This document shows, piece after piece, positions 12,691-24,669 of a stretch of 64,000 bases of DNA. The notes below the pieces were generated by a model. The model made no database searches and was not told the DNA's origin. It was given only the letters and a program-made list of their open reading frames with translations. The DNA is from Silene latifolia. Lineage: Eukaryota; Streptophyta; Magnoliopsida; Caryophyllales; Caryophyllaceae. Positions within the stretch are counted from its first letter, which is position 1. Every line of letters starts with the position of its first letter. The translations under genes and the position numbers were made by a program. The stretch covers positions 56,766,271 to 56,830,270 of the forward strand of contig NC_133529.1 in NCBI RefSeq assembly GCF_048544455.1. The letters are read 5' to 3'.

Positions 12691-13490
12691 GCGTGAATCG
12701 CCAAAATCATTTCTCAAATCATTTGCAAACAACCACAAATCGTCCCACAACAATTATTTACCTGTCCTAACGTGATTCTAACCAAGAAAACAACATAATT
12801 GAGAGAGAAATTCAACCAATACGGATCAAGGACAATAAAGATTGGAACTTTCAACTAAACATGTGAGAAATTCATATGAGAACACAATCCAACCAAAATT
12901 CAAGTAAAACACACCAAAAATTCAGATTTCAACATTTGAAAGGTTAAATTAACAAACAAAGCACACAAATTTGATACTTTGTCGAGTAACCCATCACCGT
13001 TACCTTTTTAAGCTCTTAATCTCTAATGGAATCGTCTTACTTGCAAGAATCCACTTCCGGGTCAACTAATCTTTCTCCTAAACATAAGAAAACACAAATT
13101 AAGACTAAGAATCGAAACTAGAAAAAAGGTGCCATGTATAGAATGGCTCGACAGCCCTAAGTAAGGAGGAAAGTCGATTCTTTTCTTACCTAGAAAGATG
13201 GAGGGCGATGAGAGGAAGAAATAGACGCGAAAATCACTTGATTCAGACAAGAATTGAGTAAGTTATGGAGTTTTGAAGATTTGTAAGAGGAAAGTGTAAA
13301 AATTGTGTTTGTTGTTGAAGATGAATGCTGAAAAATTGAGGAGGGAGGTGTAGTTAGGGTTTCCTTCATGATTTTTATGAAGAGGAAGGAGTAGTAGGTG
13401 AGTCCATTGGTCATACTAGGCCCAACATGCAAAATTGAGTCGATATACACAAGAATTTACGTCTCAAGCCCACTACAACTCAAGACGGGA

Positions 13491-13684
<194 letters not shown>

Positions 13685-13858
13685 CCGACCAAAATATTTA
13701 TTTTGTATAACTTAAGCTTTAAAAATATAATATTTATAAAAATCATGTTTAATAATGAGATTAATTAAATTAAATAATTTAGAATATAAATAAGACAATA
13801 GAATGGTTAATTAAATTATAAATGTCAAAATGGAAAATTCGCGGGTGTTACAGACATG

Positions 13859-14358
13859 ACATGTAAATTGAGACAAACTCAACCGAGACTTTCAAGAATC
13901 ACACCTATTTAATACTCTGACATATATACTACTACCTTATACTACATGTAAAATATGAGCCCCCCTCCCCTGAAAAGATATGAAGACATAAATCTAGAGA
14001 AGAAAACACCAAGCTAAAAAATAGTTTGCATCAATATACACAAAGATGCTTGTTAAATCGTTTTTTCAGGAAACACCAACTCAAAGACAAATACACTATT
14101 TTCTTTCAAAGACAATACATTGCAACGAGGTCTAAAAATAACAACAAAAGACAACTCAAGCACACGTGCTTTGGTACCAAGGCTCAACTACCGGAGGCAC
14201 AATCTCAAGGATGCCAATATCCCAAAAGAAATTACCTTTGTGAGAGAGTGATCACTTGCTGCCTAAACCAATTTTACTTGATAGACACTTGTTCAGTGTT
14301 TGGAATGAGAGAATTGAGATTAATTATTTCTACAAAGAAACTTATTGACTTTGTTAGA
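13859..14358. other. Host-type flank between two elements, no gene recognised
   Basis: Sequence between the GACATG repeat of the solo LTR and the TAAAC TSD of the next element. The 111-residue frame at 14026-14361 has no family motif I recognise. Presumably contiguous with 10560-10850 and 22272-22511 before the insertions. Confidence 0.45.
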
Positions 14359-14472
14359 TAAACTGTAATACCCGCCCTTTTAGACCCCCTTTGACCAGCG
14401 TTGACTGACCTTGGGAGTGGGAGTAGTCTTAGAATTACGTGCCAAAACCATCTTGGGTTGCGTGATACCAGT

Positions 14473-14571
14473 GGTACTCGATAGAGTAGAGGCTACTCGA
14501 TCGAGTAGCTATGTTACTCGATCGAGTAGGGGGCCACTCGATCGAGTGTGGTGGGTACTCGATCGAGTACC
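14473..14571. promoter_or_regulatory. CTCGATCGAG palindrome cluster, E1 U3
   Basis: Four perfect CTCGATCGAG copies plus one degenerate copy (CTCGATAGAG) within 100 bp, ending about 17 bp before a TTTATAT box. Several copies have symmetrical flanks, for example CACTCGATCGAGTG and GCTACTCGATCGAGTAGC. Repeated in the 3' LTR at 21093-21191. Promoter function is inferred from position. Confidence 0.6.
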
Positions 14572-15040
14572 GAGTTTTCAGCGAGGGTTTTATATCGCGT
14601 TTTGTTAAATCCGCATATCACTTCCGCCACTTTCCTCCTATCCTTCAGTCGCCTCTTTCCCTTCCTTTCACCTCAAAACCTCCATGGAAGCCTTTTTGAA
14701 GATCCTTGTGCCTTGGGAAAGCGTCACTTGAGTCGGGTAGCGGTCTTTTGCTGAGTTTCTCCCTATAGGTATGTCATAATCATCATCGGTGTCCTTGTTC
14801 TTTACTGTTAGGGTTTGCTTGTTAGTAATAGATGATTGTATTGTGGTTATAGGCTTTGCTTGGTCATTTGGATATGTTGTTTGTCGACATGGATTGGTTG
14901 CGATTCTTAAAGGTAGGTTCGCCTACTCAGTTTCTGTAGATGGTCTAGTACGTTGGTCGTTGTGGTTGTATTGTGATTGCTCAGTATCGTAGTTGTATGG
15001 TGATGGTTGTGATGGTGATTGTGGTTGATTGTTTCTGGTT

Positions 15041-15233
15041 CTCGAGGCGTGTCCTCGGCTGAGTGAGGTCACTTGCGGGAGTGGCTTCACGCCCTAGTTT
15101 CGCCCTCCGTGGAACCCGCCACGGGAGGGGATGTGCACATTAATGGACAGGGTTATCGCTCATTATGAGGAGCGGGGATTTGGTGGGAACGGCTGTGGTC
15201 CCCCACTGGCAGGGCTGGTCCAGTGGACAGTCA
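15041..15233 (+). other. Conserved LTR stem-loop block, E1 5' LTR
   Basis: Hairpin 1 pairs CGAGG (15043-15047) with CCTCG (15053-15057). Hairpin 2 (15103-15129) pairs CCCTCCGTGG with CCACGGGAGGG around an AACCCG loop, with one bulged G. Further potential stems are CGCTC/GAGCG and GTGGG/CCCAC downstream. The same block occurs in E2 and E5 with compensatory changes. It lies downstream of the putative TATA box, so it would be in the transcript. Confidence 0.6.
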
Positions 15234-15649
15234 GTGACAGAGTTGGTTGGGTTATCATGTTTGTGTTTGAGTTTGATAGCTTGGTATTGTGTTGATAATT
15301 GTAGTTACCGTTGTCGTATCTTATCTCAGTACTGACCTTGTGTGGTTGTTTGTTTGTTATGTGTCTGCCGTGATCCCTTATGGTGAGCAGTCGGTCTTAG
15401 CAGGTGTTGATGTTGTTGATAGCTGGAGTCCGGGCAGGGATGAGTCTTCACGAGATTCGATAGTCATAGCGAGTAGTCTTTGAGTTGTATCTTTCATATC
15501 GTTTGTTGGTTTAATCGCTTGTAATACAATATAATAGTTGTTTTATCGACATTTGATTATTGCTATCCTCGGGCAACCGAGATGGTAACGCCCTTATATG
15601 CTAAGGAAGGCCTAGTTAAGGCTCCTCTGAATATGGGGGTGTTACAAAG

Positions 15650-15661
15650 TGGTATCAGAGC
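15650..15661 (+). other. E1 primer binding site (tRNA-Met)
   Basis: TGGTATCAGAGC, complementary to the 3' end of plant initiator tRNA-Met, three bases after the 5' LTR. Confidence 0.85.
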
Positions 15662-16739
15662 GACGATTTTGGAACCGAAACAAATGAACATAATGAACGT
15701 AGGGAGTCTAATAAAATGAACCTGGTGTATGTGTAATGGGAGCCCCAGCTGATGCTAGGTTTTGGGTGAGTAGGCGCCCTCATTTCAAAATCTTGGCCCC
15801 ATGATACTTAAGCCAGTCACATGGTACGGGGATGTGGAGTCCGTGTGTTTATGTGTGATGTGTATGCTAATTGTGTCGAAGCTACCCGTAGTTGAGCCTT
15901 AGTTAGCGTTAGTAAGGATGTGATAGCTGCACTTGGGTCGTGTTTAGTGAAGTGTTGGCATGAATAGTGAGCTTGTATGATGATTTTGAGGTACATGACA
16001 AAGGTTTATTCGATAGAAATGAGTAGGAATGTGAATGGGTGTGCTATAATAGAAGGATGAACATGTTGGTGTTTGCTGTAAGTGGATGATGACGGTAGTC
16101 ATATACGAGTTTATAATCCTACCGTAATTGCTATGATGATAGTTATAGAATAGTCAAGTTGTAATTTGAAGCATAGCATATAGTGATGCGTTTATGCCTT
16201 ATTGTTGGCTGAAATTTCCGCTGCGTAATAATTGATTTGTACAAGATGATTTGAGTATGATTGAATGTAGAACATGATAGATTAATTTGTTATGAAGAGT
16301 ATGCATTTATGTGATGTGTGAAAGAAAGAATTGAAGTTAATTATACGCTTCAAATTGAAGTGAATACGAGTTTAGTAGTAACATGTAAAGTAAGTATAAG
16401 TGTAATATGATGACATGATTATGTTTATAAATAATTCGGTGGCAGGTAAACCGAGTTGGGTAACTTGTATAGCGTAATGTGATGTGCATCTTATTCGTTG
16501 AGAATTGCATTTTGCGCGATAATGATTGTAATACGTGATTGAGTATGATAATTCGTGCCAAATTCCGAACTTAGTTTGGAATCGACACACAATGTTGTTT
16601 TGCAGGAATCTTCAATTTACTTCGTACTTCTGACCGAGCACTTAACCTTACTTGACCGAGTGCGAGTGCTACTAGACCGAGTAGACCTCACTCGATCTAG
16701 TTAGGAAGCTATGACGTCGGGATGTGGGAAAAATTCCTG

Positions 16740-16825
16740 CAGATATTCGACGAAATAGCTCCTACTCGATCGAGTAGGGTGGTACTCGATCGAGTACCCT
16801 AGGCACTCGATCGAGTAGGTTACTG
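16740..16825. repeat. CTCGATCGAG palindromes in the E1 leader
   Basis: Three perfect copies between the PBS and the ORF1-like gene, preceded by diverged relatives (about 16640-16700). A short 5'-UTR-like stretch with AAACCCCTAATC follows. A further group of four perfect copies and one or two variants lies after the ORF at 19735-19890. Confidence 0.8.
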
Positions 16826-17914
16826 TACAATGAGACCTACGGGTTTCTTAAAACCCCTAATCTTTCTATTTCTTATTCTTCTTCCTCTATATTTCGAAAC
16901 ACCTAGCCTTATTTCCTCTCAAATTCTCTCATACTCTTGGGTTAGTGGTGATTCTTGGGGTTGATTTCTTTGTTTAATTTCGTTTCTTTACTTTGCTACT
17001 CAATCAAGGTATGCTCTTCTTCCTAATTTACATGATTTGTTGATTTGGATGTGTTAGAATAAGGATAAAATCTGAAATTTTCGATTCATATGGATAGATT
17101 GTTGCTTTTAATAGTTGCAATATGATTCACATGCCTTCATCCCATGTTTGTTGATGACTAATTGCTGTAAATTAGACTAGAAATTGCGAAAATTGAACCC
17201 GAGATTTCTAGGGTTTCCAAAATTGAAATTGATTTTTGATTGTTTTACAATGGTTAGATGGTAGAATTGAGTCCTATGTATTGTTTATATCATGTTGAAG
17301 GATGGATTTTGATGATTTTTACCTTAGAAAGTTGCCTTAAAACTCCGTCTTAAAAGTGCCTCAAATGGAAATTCGTGATGTATAATTGGAATTTGGTATT
17401 GTGTATGACTGTCTAAGTGTAAGTTGAACTTCAATATGTTTGTAGTGATGATAATTGATGAAAATATGCCAAAATTGTTACAGCTGTAAAGACCGTCTGA
17501 AAAGTTTGTCTAAGTTGTTGTTTCTACTATGAAAGACGATGATGATATGTTCTAAGTTAGTTTTGCATGAGTTAGTAAGAATGCCTCACATGTGATTAGG
17601 AGTTTGTATGGAACAACCTTAGAAGCATGCTAGGATATCCGAATTTGTTAAGCATGTACAATCACCATGATAAATACTTCACAACCGTGGCTTATGAGTA
17701 GCGGTAAACTGAGCTTATATGTCAAATTTGGGAAACTGTTGGTGAATGTGTGTACCTAGCTTAGTATTCAAAGTTAATGGCACGAAATATGTGCTTCACA
17801 TGTCGAATTTGTTGGTGAATTTGAGTGCCTAACTGAGTATGTAAAGTCCAAATTACATGAAGTATATGCTTTACGTGTTTATGCAAGTTGCTTAAGTCAT
17901 ATCTTTGAAAGCAG

Positions 17915-19490
17915 ATCCGAGACCGAACATAGGAACTCGTCAAAGTAAACGGGGAGGGTAATCCACCGAGATGGGGGAAAGGAGTGGACTGTGGTACCCG
18001 CGATTCGGAGCACCCTTCTGTTGTTTTTGTTGATTTCAACAGCGAGAGCGTTTTGTAGTTTTACAAAAACGCAAGATGAGACCAACGAGGTGTATAGATA
18101 CTACACTGTTGGAGGAATTGGAGATAGAGATGGATGTCCGTCACATTTTTGAGACTTTGGGTCTTCTTGGGTTATATAGGCTGAGGAAACACTCTTATCC
18201 TTTTCTTACCTTGGAGTTTATGAGCTCTTTCATCTATGATGATTGGCCAGACCGTTGAGTTTCGATTGATGAATACTAGTTTCTTGCTTTCTATGGACCA
18301 ATTTGCTTCTCACCTTGGGTTGGCCAAGCCTCCCAAGGACTCCATCACCGACATCCTGCTAAGTGCGTGTGTATGCGCCTAATGCCTTGTCGACCGGGAA
18401 ACCGGCTCCTACCTCGAGTAACATGCGATTAATGACGTTCAGCATGTCACATTGAGGATCTTTCTCCGTTCTCTCTCGAACCTCCTTTATGATCGACCGG
18501 ATATCGATGGTGAACAACCATGAGGTGTTACTTCTGATGTCTTACTTGAACCCGGAGCGGACCAGAAAAGTGGTCTTTAATGCTCCTTCGATGGTTTGTG
18601 CTGCCCTTGCCTTGATGGCCACTGCCTCTTCCCGGTACTTGAGTTGTGGCGCTATCGCCACTCGGTTAGCTGAAAAGCTAACCTCCTTCGAGGCTTCTTC
18701 GGAGTATGTGCCTCTAGCTACCCCAGTGCCCACTATGGATCGTGACTACTATCTCGACCTAAAATGGTTGAGGACTTTGGCTGACGGTAGCCTAGCTTGG
18801 AGGGTGTGGGGCGTGAGTTGGATGAAGATTCCAGCTCCTGAGCACCTCCCACCGACGGAGCCCTTAGAGCCGGCGGTAGTGACTGTGGACTCCGATGATG
18901 AGGAGGAGGAGGAGGAGGATGTTGATAGACCCCGCCATCTGCAGACCTACCTCATCGACGACACGATTCTCGAGGTGATGCCAGAGCCGAAGAAGGGCGA
19001 GAATGCGATGGTTGTGGTAGTGGAGAGACCTAGGTTGGGGAGAGGGCCCCGTCGAGTGAGGGAGAGGACCTCAGAGACTAGGCCACGGCCGGTGGCACCA
19101 CAGCAGCAACAACATCCTTTTCCGTGCTACCCTTACCGCGACACCCCGGAGACGCGATCCAGCTACTTGGCGAAGAGAGTGTCATCTACCTTGACACTCC
19201 GGAACATGCACGAGATGGCGTACGCTCAGGGGATAGGGACCGAGGGACCGCATCCGGTTTGGTGGAGTGGAGTTGGGGACTACACAGGGGTTTTCCATTC
19301 CTACGGGGTGGATCAGTCGACGTGGGGGACACCTCAGTCCTTTGCCTATGGTGGCTTGACTTTATGGTACGTGGGCCCAGAAGCAGGAGCGGGAGTGGAT
19401 GCGGGGATTGGGTCATCGGGAGCAGGTACTTCTGGCGGTGGTGGTGATGATGAGGTGATGGTTGAGCAGCAGCAGCAGCAGGAGGAGTGA
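17915..19490 (+). pseudogene. Athila-ORF1-like gene of E1, broken
   Basis: Similarity to the Athila ORF-1 family is recognised from conserved stretches: TRCID, a long LTLEFMSSF motif, VEFRLMNTSF, FLRSLSNLLYDR and LLLMSYLNP. These align with the same order in E4 (42520-44232, minus). A 3' splice acceptor-like GAAAGCAG ends at 17914. Frames are interrupted: one runs from about 18076 to 18258 (ends DDWPDR) and the main frame is 18489-19490 (333 residues). The main frame has an acidic run (residues about 133-145, mainly D and E), a basic Arg-rich part and a Gly-rich then Gln-rich tail. Breaks near 18258 and 18380-18490 may be real decay or sequencing error at CAG sites. The function of this family is not established as far as I know; in Athila it sits in a gag-like position. 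It is element-borne, not a host gene. Confidence 0.72.
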
Positions 19491-19734
19491 TACTCCTTGT
19501 ACTTATCTTTGTTGATGGTAGTTGGTTTTAGACGTTGGTAGTGTTGTTAGACTTTAGTAGTTGTTTTCGTTGAGACTTAGTTGGACTTGTATTGTTGGCC
19601 ATAAGGCCGGATTGAATATTTTGAGCTTATTGCAGGATGTTGGGAGTCGGGGAGTCATCCCGACTCGGATTATATGACAACTATGTTTACGTATGATGGC
19701 TTACGACAAGTTTTATAAGGCACTGTGACCTGTA

Positions 19735-19890
19735 GGTACTCGACAGAGTACCCCGTACTCTATCGAGTAGCTGCAGGAAAGTGGGATAAAAATCATTCTG
19801 ATCTGTGGACTACTCGATCGAGTAGCCAAGACACTCGATCGAGTAGCATGGCACTCGATCGAGTAAGTACTACATACTCGATCGAGTAGT
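19735..19890. repeat. CTCGATCGAG palindromes in the E1 3' region
   Basis: Four perfect palindromes and two degenerate copies lie between the end of the ORF1-like gene and the 3' LTR. Their purpose at this position is unknown; a matching group lies in the leader. Confidence 0.8.
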
Positions 19891-20970
19891 AGCTTTATTA
19901 CGAGGAGGTTTTCGAAAATTAAAAATGTTCAATTGTTTTATAATTGCAAGTTTGATGTTTAATGTGGTTATTAGTGCGTAGTAACACCTTTGAACCGTTA
20001 ATTTCATATGTTGGAAGTCAAGTATCGGTTTTATATGCGTGTTTGTAACAATTAGTGAAGTGGCGACGATTTCTTGATTGTTTTAATATTACATATGCCA
20101 TTTTACCATTCATTCATTGAAGTTACATTTCCTCGTACGTTGTGCAAACGATATTAACATGCTTTATCGATGGCAACTAGTTATCCCGGTGAGTTGTGTA
20201 TGATTTATAATTTAACGAGTATAAGCTTAGCGAGTAATGTCCACAAAAAAAAAAAATATGTTTCTAATACATGTTATGAGTCAAGTAATAAGTAATATGC
20301 GTTGTAATCTCGGTGGTGAACTTCGAGGACGAAGTTCCTTTTTAGAGGGGAAGAGTAATGTCGCAAAATAAAAAGGCTGAATTTGAAGTTATATGGTTAT
20401 ACGTTTACAATGTTTTGTTGTGTTATGTTGTTACTCGTTACAATGTTTTGTTGTTTAATTGCAAAATTTTCTAGTACCTTGGTTACTTTAGTTCGTTAAA
20501 ATGAATGTGAGTGTATGTCTTAAAGGACCATCATAAAGAGCTAGTTGTGGTACGATAGAACGAATTAGTGAGTAACACGTGATGTTAGTTGTGCAGCATG
20601 AAGTTGGTACGAGATACGTTTCGGGTTGATAAGTTGTTATCACATGATGTTTCGGGTTGATAATTGTTATCACATGATGAGCGATGGTTGTTTGTGTTGA
20701 CTCGTATGGCAAAGTCGAAGTTTGATACTTAATCATTAGTAAGAATTGATGCATACATGTAGAGTGACAATTAACGGTGATAATGCTTGCATGATAGTTG
20801 TAAGAGTCGATAGGTATAAAGTGTAGACGGTGATGATGATGACATGGGGGGGGGGGGGGGAATGGTATTTCCAGGGAGCAGTGGTTTGAGTAGGACGTTT
20901 GGTAATGTCGTGTTTTTCCATGTCTTGTGCGTGAGATAGGTGAGTTGAACTTCGGGGACGAAGTTCTTTT

Positions 20971-20982
20971 AAGGGGGGAAGA
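20971..20982 (+). other. E1 polypurine tract
   Basis: AAGGGGGGAAGA directly before the 3' LTR (20984). The upstream phrase GAACTTCGGGGACGAAGTT is shared with E2 and, in reverse, with E6. A separate poly-G run of about 14 lies at 20846-20860. Confidence 0.8.
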
Positions 20983-20983
20983 C

Positions 20984-22266
20984 TGTAATACCCGCCCTTT
21001 TAGACCCCCTTTGACCAGCGTTGACTGACCTTGGGAGCGGGAGTAGTCTTAGAATTGCGTGCCAAAACCATCTTGGGTTGCGTGATACCAGTGGTACTCG
21101 ATAGAGTAGAGGCTACTCGATCGAGTAGCTATGTTACTCGATCGAGTAGGGGGCCACTCGATCGAGTGTGGTGGGTACTCGATCGAGTACCGAGTTTTCA
21201 GCGAGGGTTTTATATCGCGTTTTGTTAAATCCGCATATCACTTCCGCCACTTTCCTCCTATCCTTCAGTCGCCTCTTTCCCTTCCTTTCACCTCAAAACC
21301 TCCATGGAAGCCTTTTTGAAGATCCTTGTGCCTTGGGAAAGCGTCACTTGAGTCGGGTAGCGGTCTTTTGCTGAGTTTCTCCCTATAGGTATGTCATAAT
21401 CATCATCGGTGTCCTTGTTCTTTACTGTTAGGGTTTGCTTGTTAGTAATAGATGATTGTATTGTGGTTATAGGCTTTGCTTGGTCGCTGGATATGTTGTT
21501 TGTCGACATGGATTGGTTGCAGTTGCTTAAAGGTAGGTTCGCCTACTCAGTTTCTGTAGATGGTCTAGTACGTTGGTCGTTGTGGTTGTATTGTGATTGC
21601 TCAGTATCGTAGTTGTATGGTGATGGTTGTGATGGTGATTGTGGTTGATTGTTTCTGGTTCTCGAGGCGTGTCCTCGGGTGAGTGAGGTCACTTGCGGGA
21701 GTGGCTTCACGCTCTAGTTTCGCCCTCCGTGGAACCCGCCACGGGAGGGGATGTGCACATTAATGGACAGGGTTATCGCTCATTATGAGGAGCGGGGATT
21801 TGGTGGGAACGGCTGTGGTCCCCCACTGGCAGGGCTGGTCCAGTGGACAGTCAGTGACAGAGTTGGTTGGGTTATCATGTTTGTGTTTGAGTTTGATAGC
21901 TTGGTATTGTGTTGATAATTGTAGTTACCGTTGTCGTATCTTATCTCAGTACTGACCTTGTGTGGTTGTTTGTTTGTTATGTGTCTGCCGTGATCCCTTA
22001 TGGTGAGCAGTCGGTCTTAGCAGGTGTTGATGTTGTTGATAGCAGGAGTCCGGGCAGGGATGAGTCTTCACGAGATTCGATAGTCATAGCGAGTAGTCTT
22101 TGAGTTGTATCTTTCATATCGTTTGTTGGTTTAATCGCTTGTAATACAATATAATAGTTGTTTTATCGACATTTGATTATTGCTATCCTCGGGCAACCGA
22201 GATGGTAACGCCCTTATATGCTAAGGAAGGCCTAGTTAAGGCTCCTCTGAATATGGGGGTGTTACA
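20984..22266 (+). repeat. E1 3' LTR
   Basis: 1,283 bp, nearly identical to the 5' copy. Differences seen by eye: AGCGGG for AGTGGG, TTGCGTG for TTACGTG, CGCTGG for CATTTGG, CAGTTGC for CGATTC, GGGTGAG for GGCTGAG, GCTCTA for GCCCTA and GCAGG for GCTGG. Contains the palindromes (21093-21191) and stem-loop block (21661-21853). Confidence 0.92.
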
Positions 22267-22271
22267 TAAAC

Positions 22272-22511
22272 TCCACATAACTACACATGCTTTGTGCTTA
22301 AACTTTCAGTCATCTTACATCAAAGCTCCATGGTTTGTTTTGTTAAAAACACAACGTAAAATGGCAATTATACTTGAGTCAATGCATCACCCATGCTAAT
22401 AAGACCTCAAGCACTTGTAATCTATGCATAATTAACTGACATACGTATTCTCCACGTGTACTAACATCTCAACCATAATGAACCGTGTCACGGGGATTAT
22501 CTGGTTAGTGT
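22272..22511. other. Host-type flank, no gene recognised
   Basis: Short interval between the E1 TSD and the start of the next LTR. The 65-residue frame that spans 22202-22399 begins inside the E1 LTR and is not credible as a gene. Confidence 0.45.
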
Positions 22512-22766
22512 TGATGAGTCATGTTTATATACATTTATATGCCTCCCTTTAGTTACTTTTAATACGATTTTCGTGCTATTTTATATTAATTATATGCCTT
22601 TTATGCTAGAATGTTGTTACTTCCGCTATTTGGTGTTTAATGCAGGAAAGATGTATTTATGGAGTAAATGAGCACCGCGGAGTGGGCATGAAGGAATACA
22701 CAGAACATGGCACGGGAATCTAGAAGATTAAAGGAAGAGAAGTGAAGAAGACAACACGAAGAAAAG
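22512..22766 (+). mobile_element. Fragment of an Athila/Tat-type LTR, interrupted
   Basis: Begins TGATGAGTCATG followed by TTATATACA, a start typical of Athila/Tat-type LTRs, and runs 255 bp until cut by the E3 LTR at 22767. The remainder is not seen in the window. It is the outermost host of the nest at 22512-39576. Confidence 0.55.
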
Positions 22767-22844
22767 TGTAACACCCCGTTATATTTAGAGTTATTGATAT
22801 GGAGTTACTGTAATACTCCGTATTTATAAGTCTTGGGGTACTCT

Positions 22845-23020
22845 ATCGAGTAGGCCTTACTCTGTCGAGTAAGGGTAAGTTGCGTTTTAGAAAAGTTTCT
22901 GACCTGTTGGGTACTCGATCGAGTAGCTGGGGCACTCGATCGAGTAAGGGGGTACTCGATCGAGTACCTCGGGTACTCGATCGAGTACCTCGGGTACTCG
23001 ATCGAGTAGCCGGTTTTACG
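22845..23020. promoter_or_regulatory. CTCGATCGAG palindrome cluster, E2 U3
   Basis: Five perfect copies and two degenerate ones (CTCTATCGAG, CTCTGTCGAG) lie just upstream of the TATA box at about 23057. At 22951-22968 the palindrome extends to 18 bp, GGTACTCGATCGAGTACC. The 3' LTR has only four perfect copies (29935-29995), so copy number has changed between the two LTRs of one element. Confidence 0.65.
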
Positions 23021-23545
23021 GGGAGTTTTCTCGGGTTTTGTTAATTATGCGATTAAGGTATATAAGCTTTGTCGTCATTATTCTAAATCACTTTTGCAAA
23101 ACCTAAATTACTGTTTAAGAGAGAAAGCAAGCAAGTTCTTCATCCTAATCGCATTATTAGCAATACCCGGAGTTTGGAAGGTCAGTTCTTAGCGTTGATT
23201 ATACCGTTGAGTTCCTTGCGTCGAGGGTAAGATCTATGTACCCTTTTTATTGTCTTTCCTTTGATTTGGTTAAACCCTAATTTAGAGATTTGGGGGTTTA
23301 TGTGTAGTATGTGATTTGGTAGCCTTTATATGTTGTATGATAGGAGGAGGGTTTATAGAGGAAGCTTTTTGATTCAGCAGTAGAGACCGTCTGATTGTGT
23401 GCTTACCAGGTAGGATTTCCTACTCAGTATTAGTCCCATAATGGGATGTTGGTTGATGTATTGAGATTGATTATTTGATATAGTAATTGTATTGTGACGG
23501 TTGTGATTGCGATAGTGATTGTGATTGTGATTGTTGTCTGTGGTT

Positions 23546-23744
23546 CGCGAGGCGTGGCCTCGGCTGAGTGGGGTCACTTGCGGGAGTGGCTTCACGCCCT
23601 AGTTTCGCCTTCTGTGGAACCCGCCACAGAAGGGATGTGCACATTAATGGACAGGGTTATCGCTCACTATGCGAAGCGAGGATTTGGTGGGTATGGCTGC
23701 GGTCCCCCACTAGCAGGGCTGGTCCAGTGGACAGTCAGTGATTG
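23546..23744 (+). other. Conserved LTR stem-loop block, E2 5' LTR
   Basis: Hairpin 1: CGAGG (23548-23552) with CCTCG (23558-23562). Hairpin 2: CTTCTGTGG with CCACAGAAG around AACCCG (23609-23632), a perfect 9-bp stem. The 3' LTR copy (about 30508-30712) has CTTCTGTGG with CCACGGAAG, one G-T wobble at 30583-30606. Confidence 0.62.
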
Positions 23745-24186
23745 AGATGATTGGAATTGGTTAGTTGTGTGTGTGTGACGTGATTAAAGGCATGTCTGTT
23801 TATCTTATTGTTAATATATATATTGAGTTGTGTGATTAGTGACGACCCGGTGTTGTTTTGTAAACTGCGGTGATCCATTCGGGGATGGTGAGCAGATATT
23901 GAGCGGTATTGAGATGATCGGGATATTTGGGATTGCCACGACACGATGATAGGAGTCTTCATTTGTAGCTTATTAGTTATTTACATTTCGATTAGAACGT
24001 CAGTTTGAGAACATGTATCGTACTTTTGGTTTGGTTTTGAGAATTGTAACTCTTCGCTAAGTATTTATAATTAAACGTTGTTTCTTCATTGTTATTTGAT
24101 TATCATTGCCTCGGGTAACCGAGATGGTAATATCTTCATACCTGAGTGGTCCTGGTAAGGCACTTGGAGTATGGGGGCGTTACAAA

Positions 24187-24198
24187 TGGTATCAGAGC
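24187..24198 (+). other. E2 primer binding site (tRNA-Met)
   Basis: TGGTATCAGAGC two bases after the 5' LTR, the same primer type as E1, E3, E5 and E6. Confidence 0.88.
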
Positions 24199-24669
24199 AA
24201 CGATCCTGAAACCTGTAACCAATGAACCTAATGAACATAGGGAGTCAACTAAAATGAACCCGGGGTAAAAGTTGTAGGAGCTAATGCAAAGGCCTGGGAG
24301 ACGTCCTAAAGTCGCGAAGTCGCCCTACAATTTTGAACCGGTCACATGGGGGGAGTGTTTGTCGAGTCGTATGTGTGTTTGGTTAACTTGTGTAAGAATG
24401 TGATGAAATGTGTTAATTGTTGGATGTTTGAAGTAGAAGGTTGAGAATGTGAAAGAAAGGTTAATGAAATATGTAGACTTGTTGTTGGAGTGATAACATG
24501 TTGGATGTTTATAAGGTGGCATTTAATCACATGATATAGTGATCTCGTAGATCGTACGAAAGGATGCGTAGCATTATATGCTTAGTTATGATATAATATG
24601 TGGTTTTATAAAGTTTTCTTTTTTAGCATGTTAGCATATGATATAGCATGCGGGTAGCGTTTCTGAGTT

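Larger units (their letters stand above)
14364..15646 (+). repeat. E1 5' LTR
   Basis: 1,283 bp, TG...CA ends. Contents in order: CTCGATCGAG palindromes (14473-14571), a TTTATAT TATA-like box near 14588, and a conserved stem-loop block (15041-15233). The short frames at 14411-14754, 14789-14992 and 15289-15483 recur in the 3' LTR because they are LTR sequence, not genes. Confidence 0.92.
14364..22266 (+). mobile_element. E1: intact non-autonomous LTR retrotransposon, TSD TAAAC
   Basis: A complete 7,903-bp element. Two 1,283-bp LTRs (14364-15646 and 20984-22266) begin TGTAATACCCGCCC and end GGGGGTGTTACA. TAAAC lies immediately outside both ends (14359-14363 and 22267-22271). A tRNA-Met-type PBS follows the 5' LTR and a purine-rich tract precedes the 3' LTR. 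The LTRs differ at only about seven places, several of them at CAG/CTG, so insertion looks recent. The interior carries no gag, protease, RT or integrase; it has only an Athila-ORF1-like frame (17915-19490). It must therefore have depended on enzymes in trans. Its LTR shares a structured block and CTCGATCGAG palindromes with the chromoviruses E2 and E5. Confidence 0.92.
22809..24184 (+). repeat. E2 5' LTR
   Basis: 1,376 bp. Holds two degenerate and five perfect CTCGATCGAG palindromes (22845-23020), a GGTATATAAGC TATA box (about 23057), and the stem-loop block (23546-23744). Confidence 0.9.

Noticed and set aside
14026..14361. 111-residue ORF in the flank of E1
   Set aside because: No recognisable domain and uneven composition; runs up to the LTR boundary, so I cannot support it as a gene.
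14476..14571. CTCGATCGAG arrays as a CRISPR-like array
   Set aside because: Unit is a 10-18 bp palindrome with irregular spacers of about 5-20 bp, inside plant LTRs; no cas genes, and repeats and spacers are the wrong size.
15650..15661. Possible tRNA-Met fragments (also 24187, 33293, 49536, 51227)
   Set aside because: Only 12-13 bp complementary to the tRNA 3' end next to LTRs; these are primer binding sites, not tRNA genes.
18489..19490. 333-residue ORF as a host gene
   Set aside because: Lies inside an intact LTR element and matches the ORF1 family also in E4; treated as element-borne.
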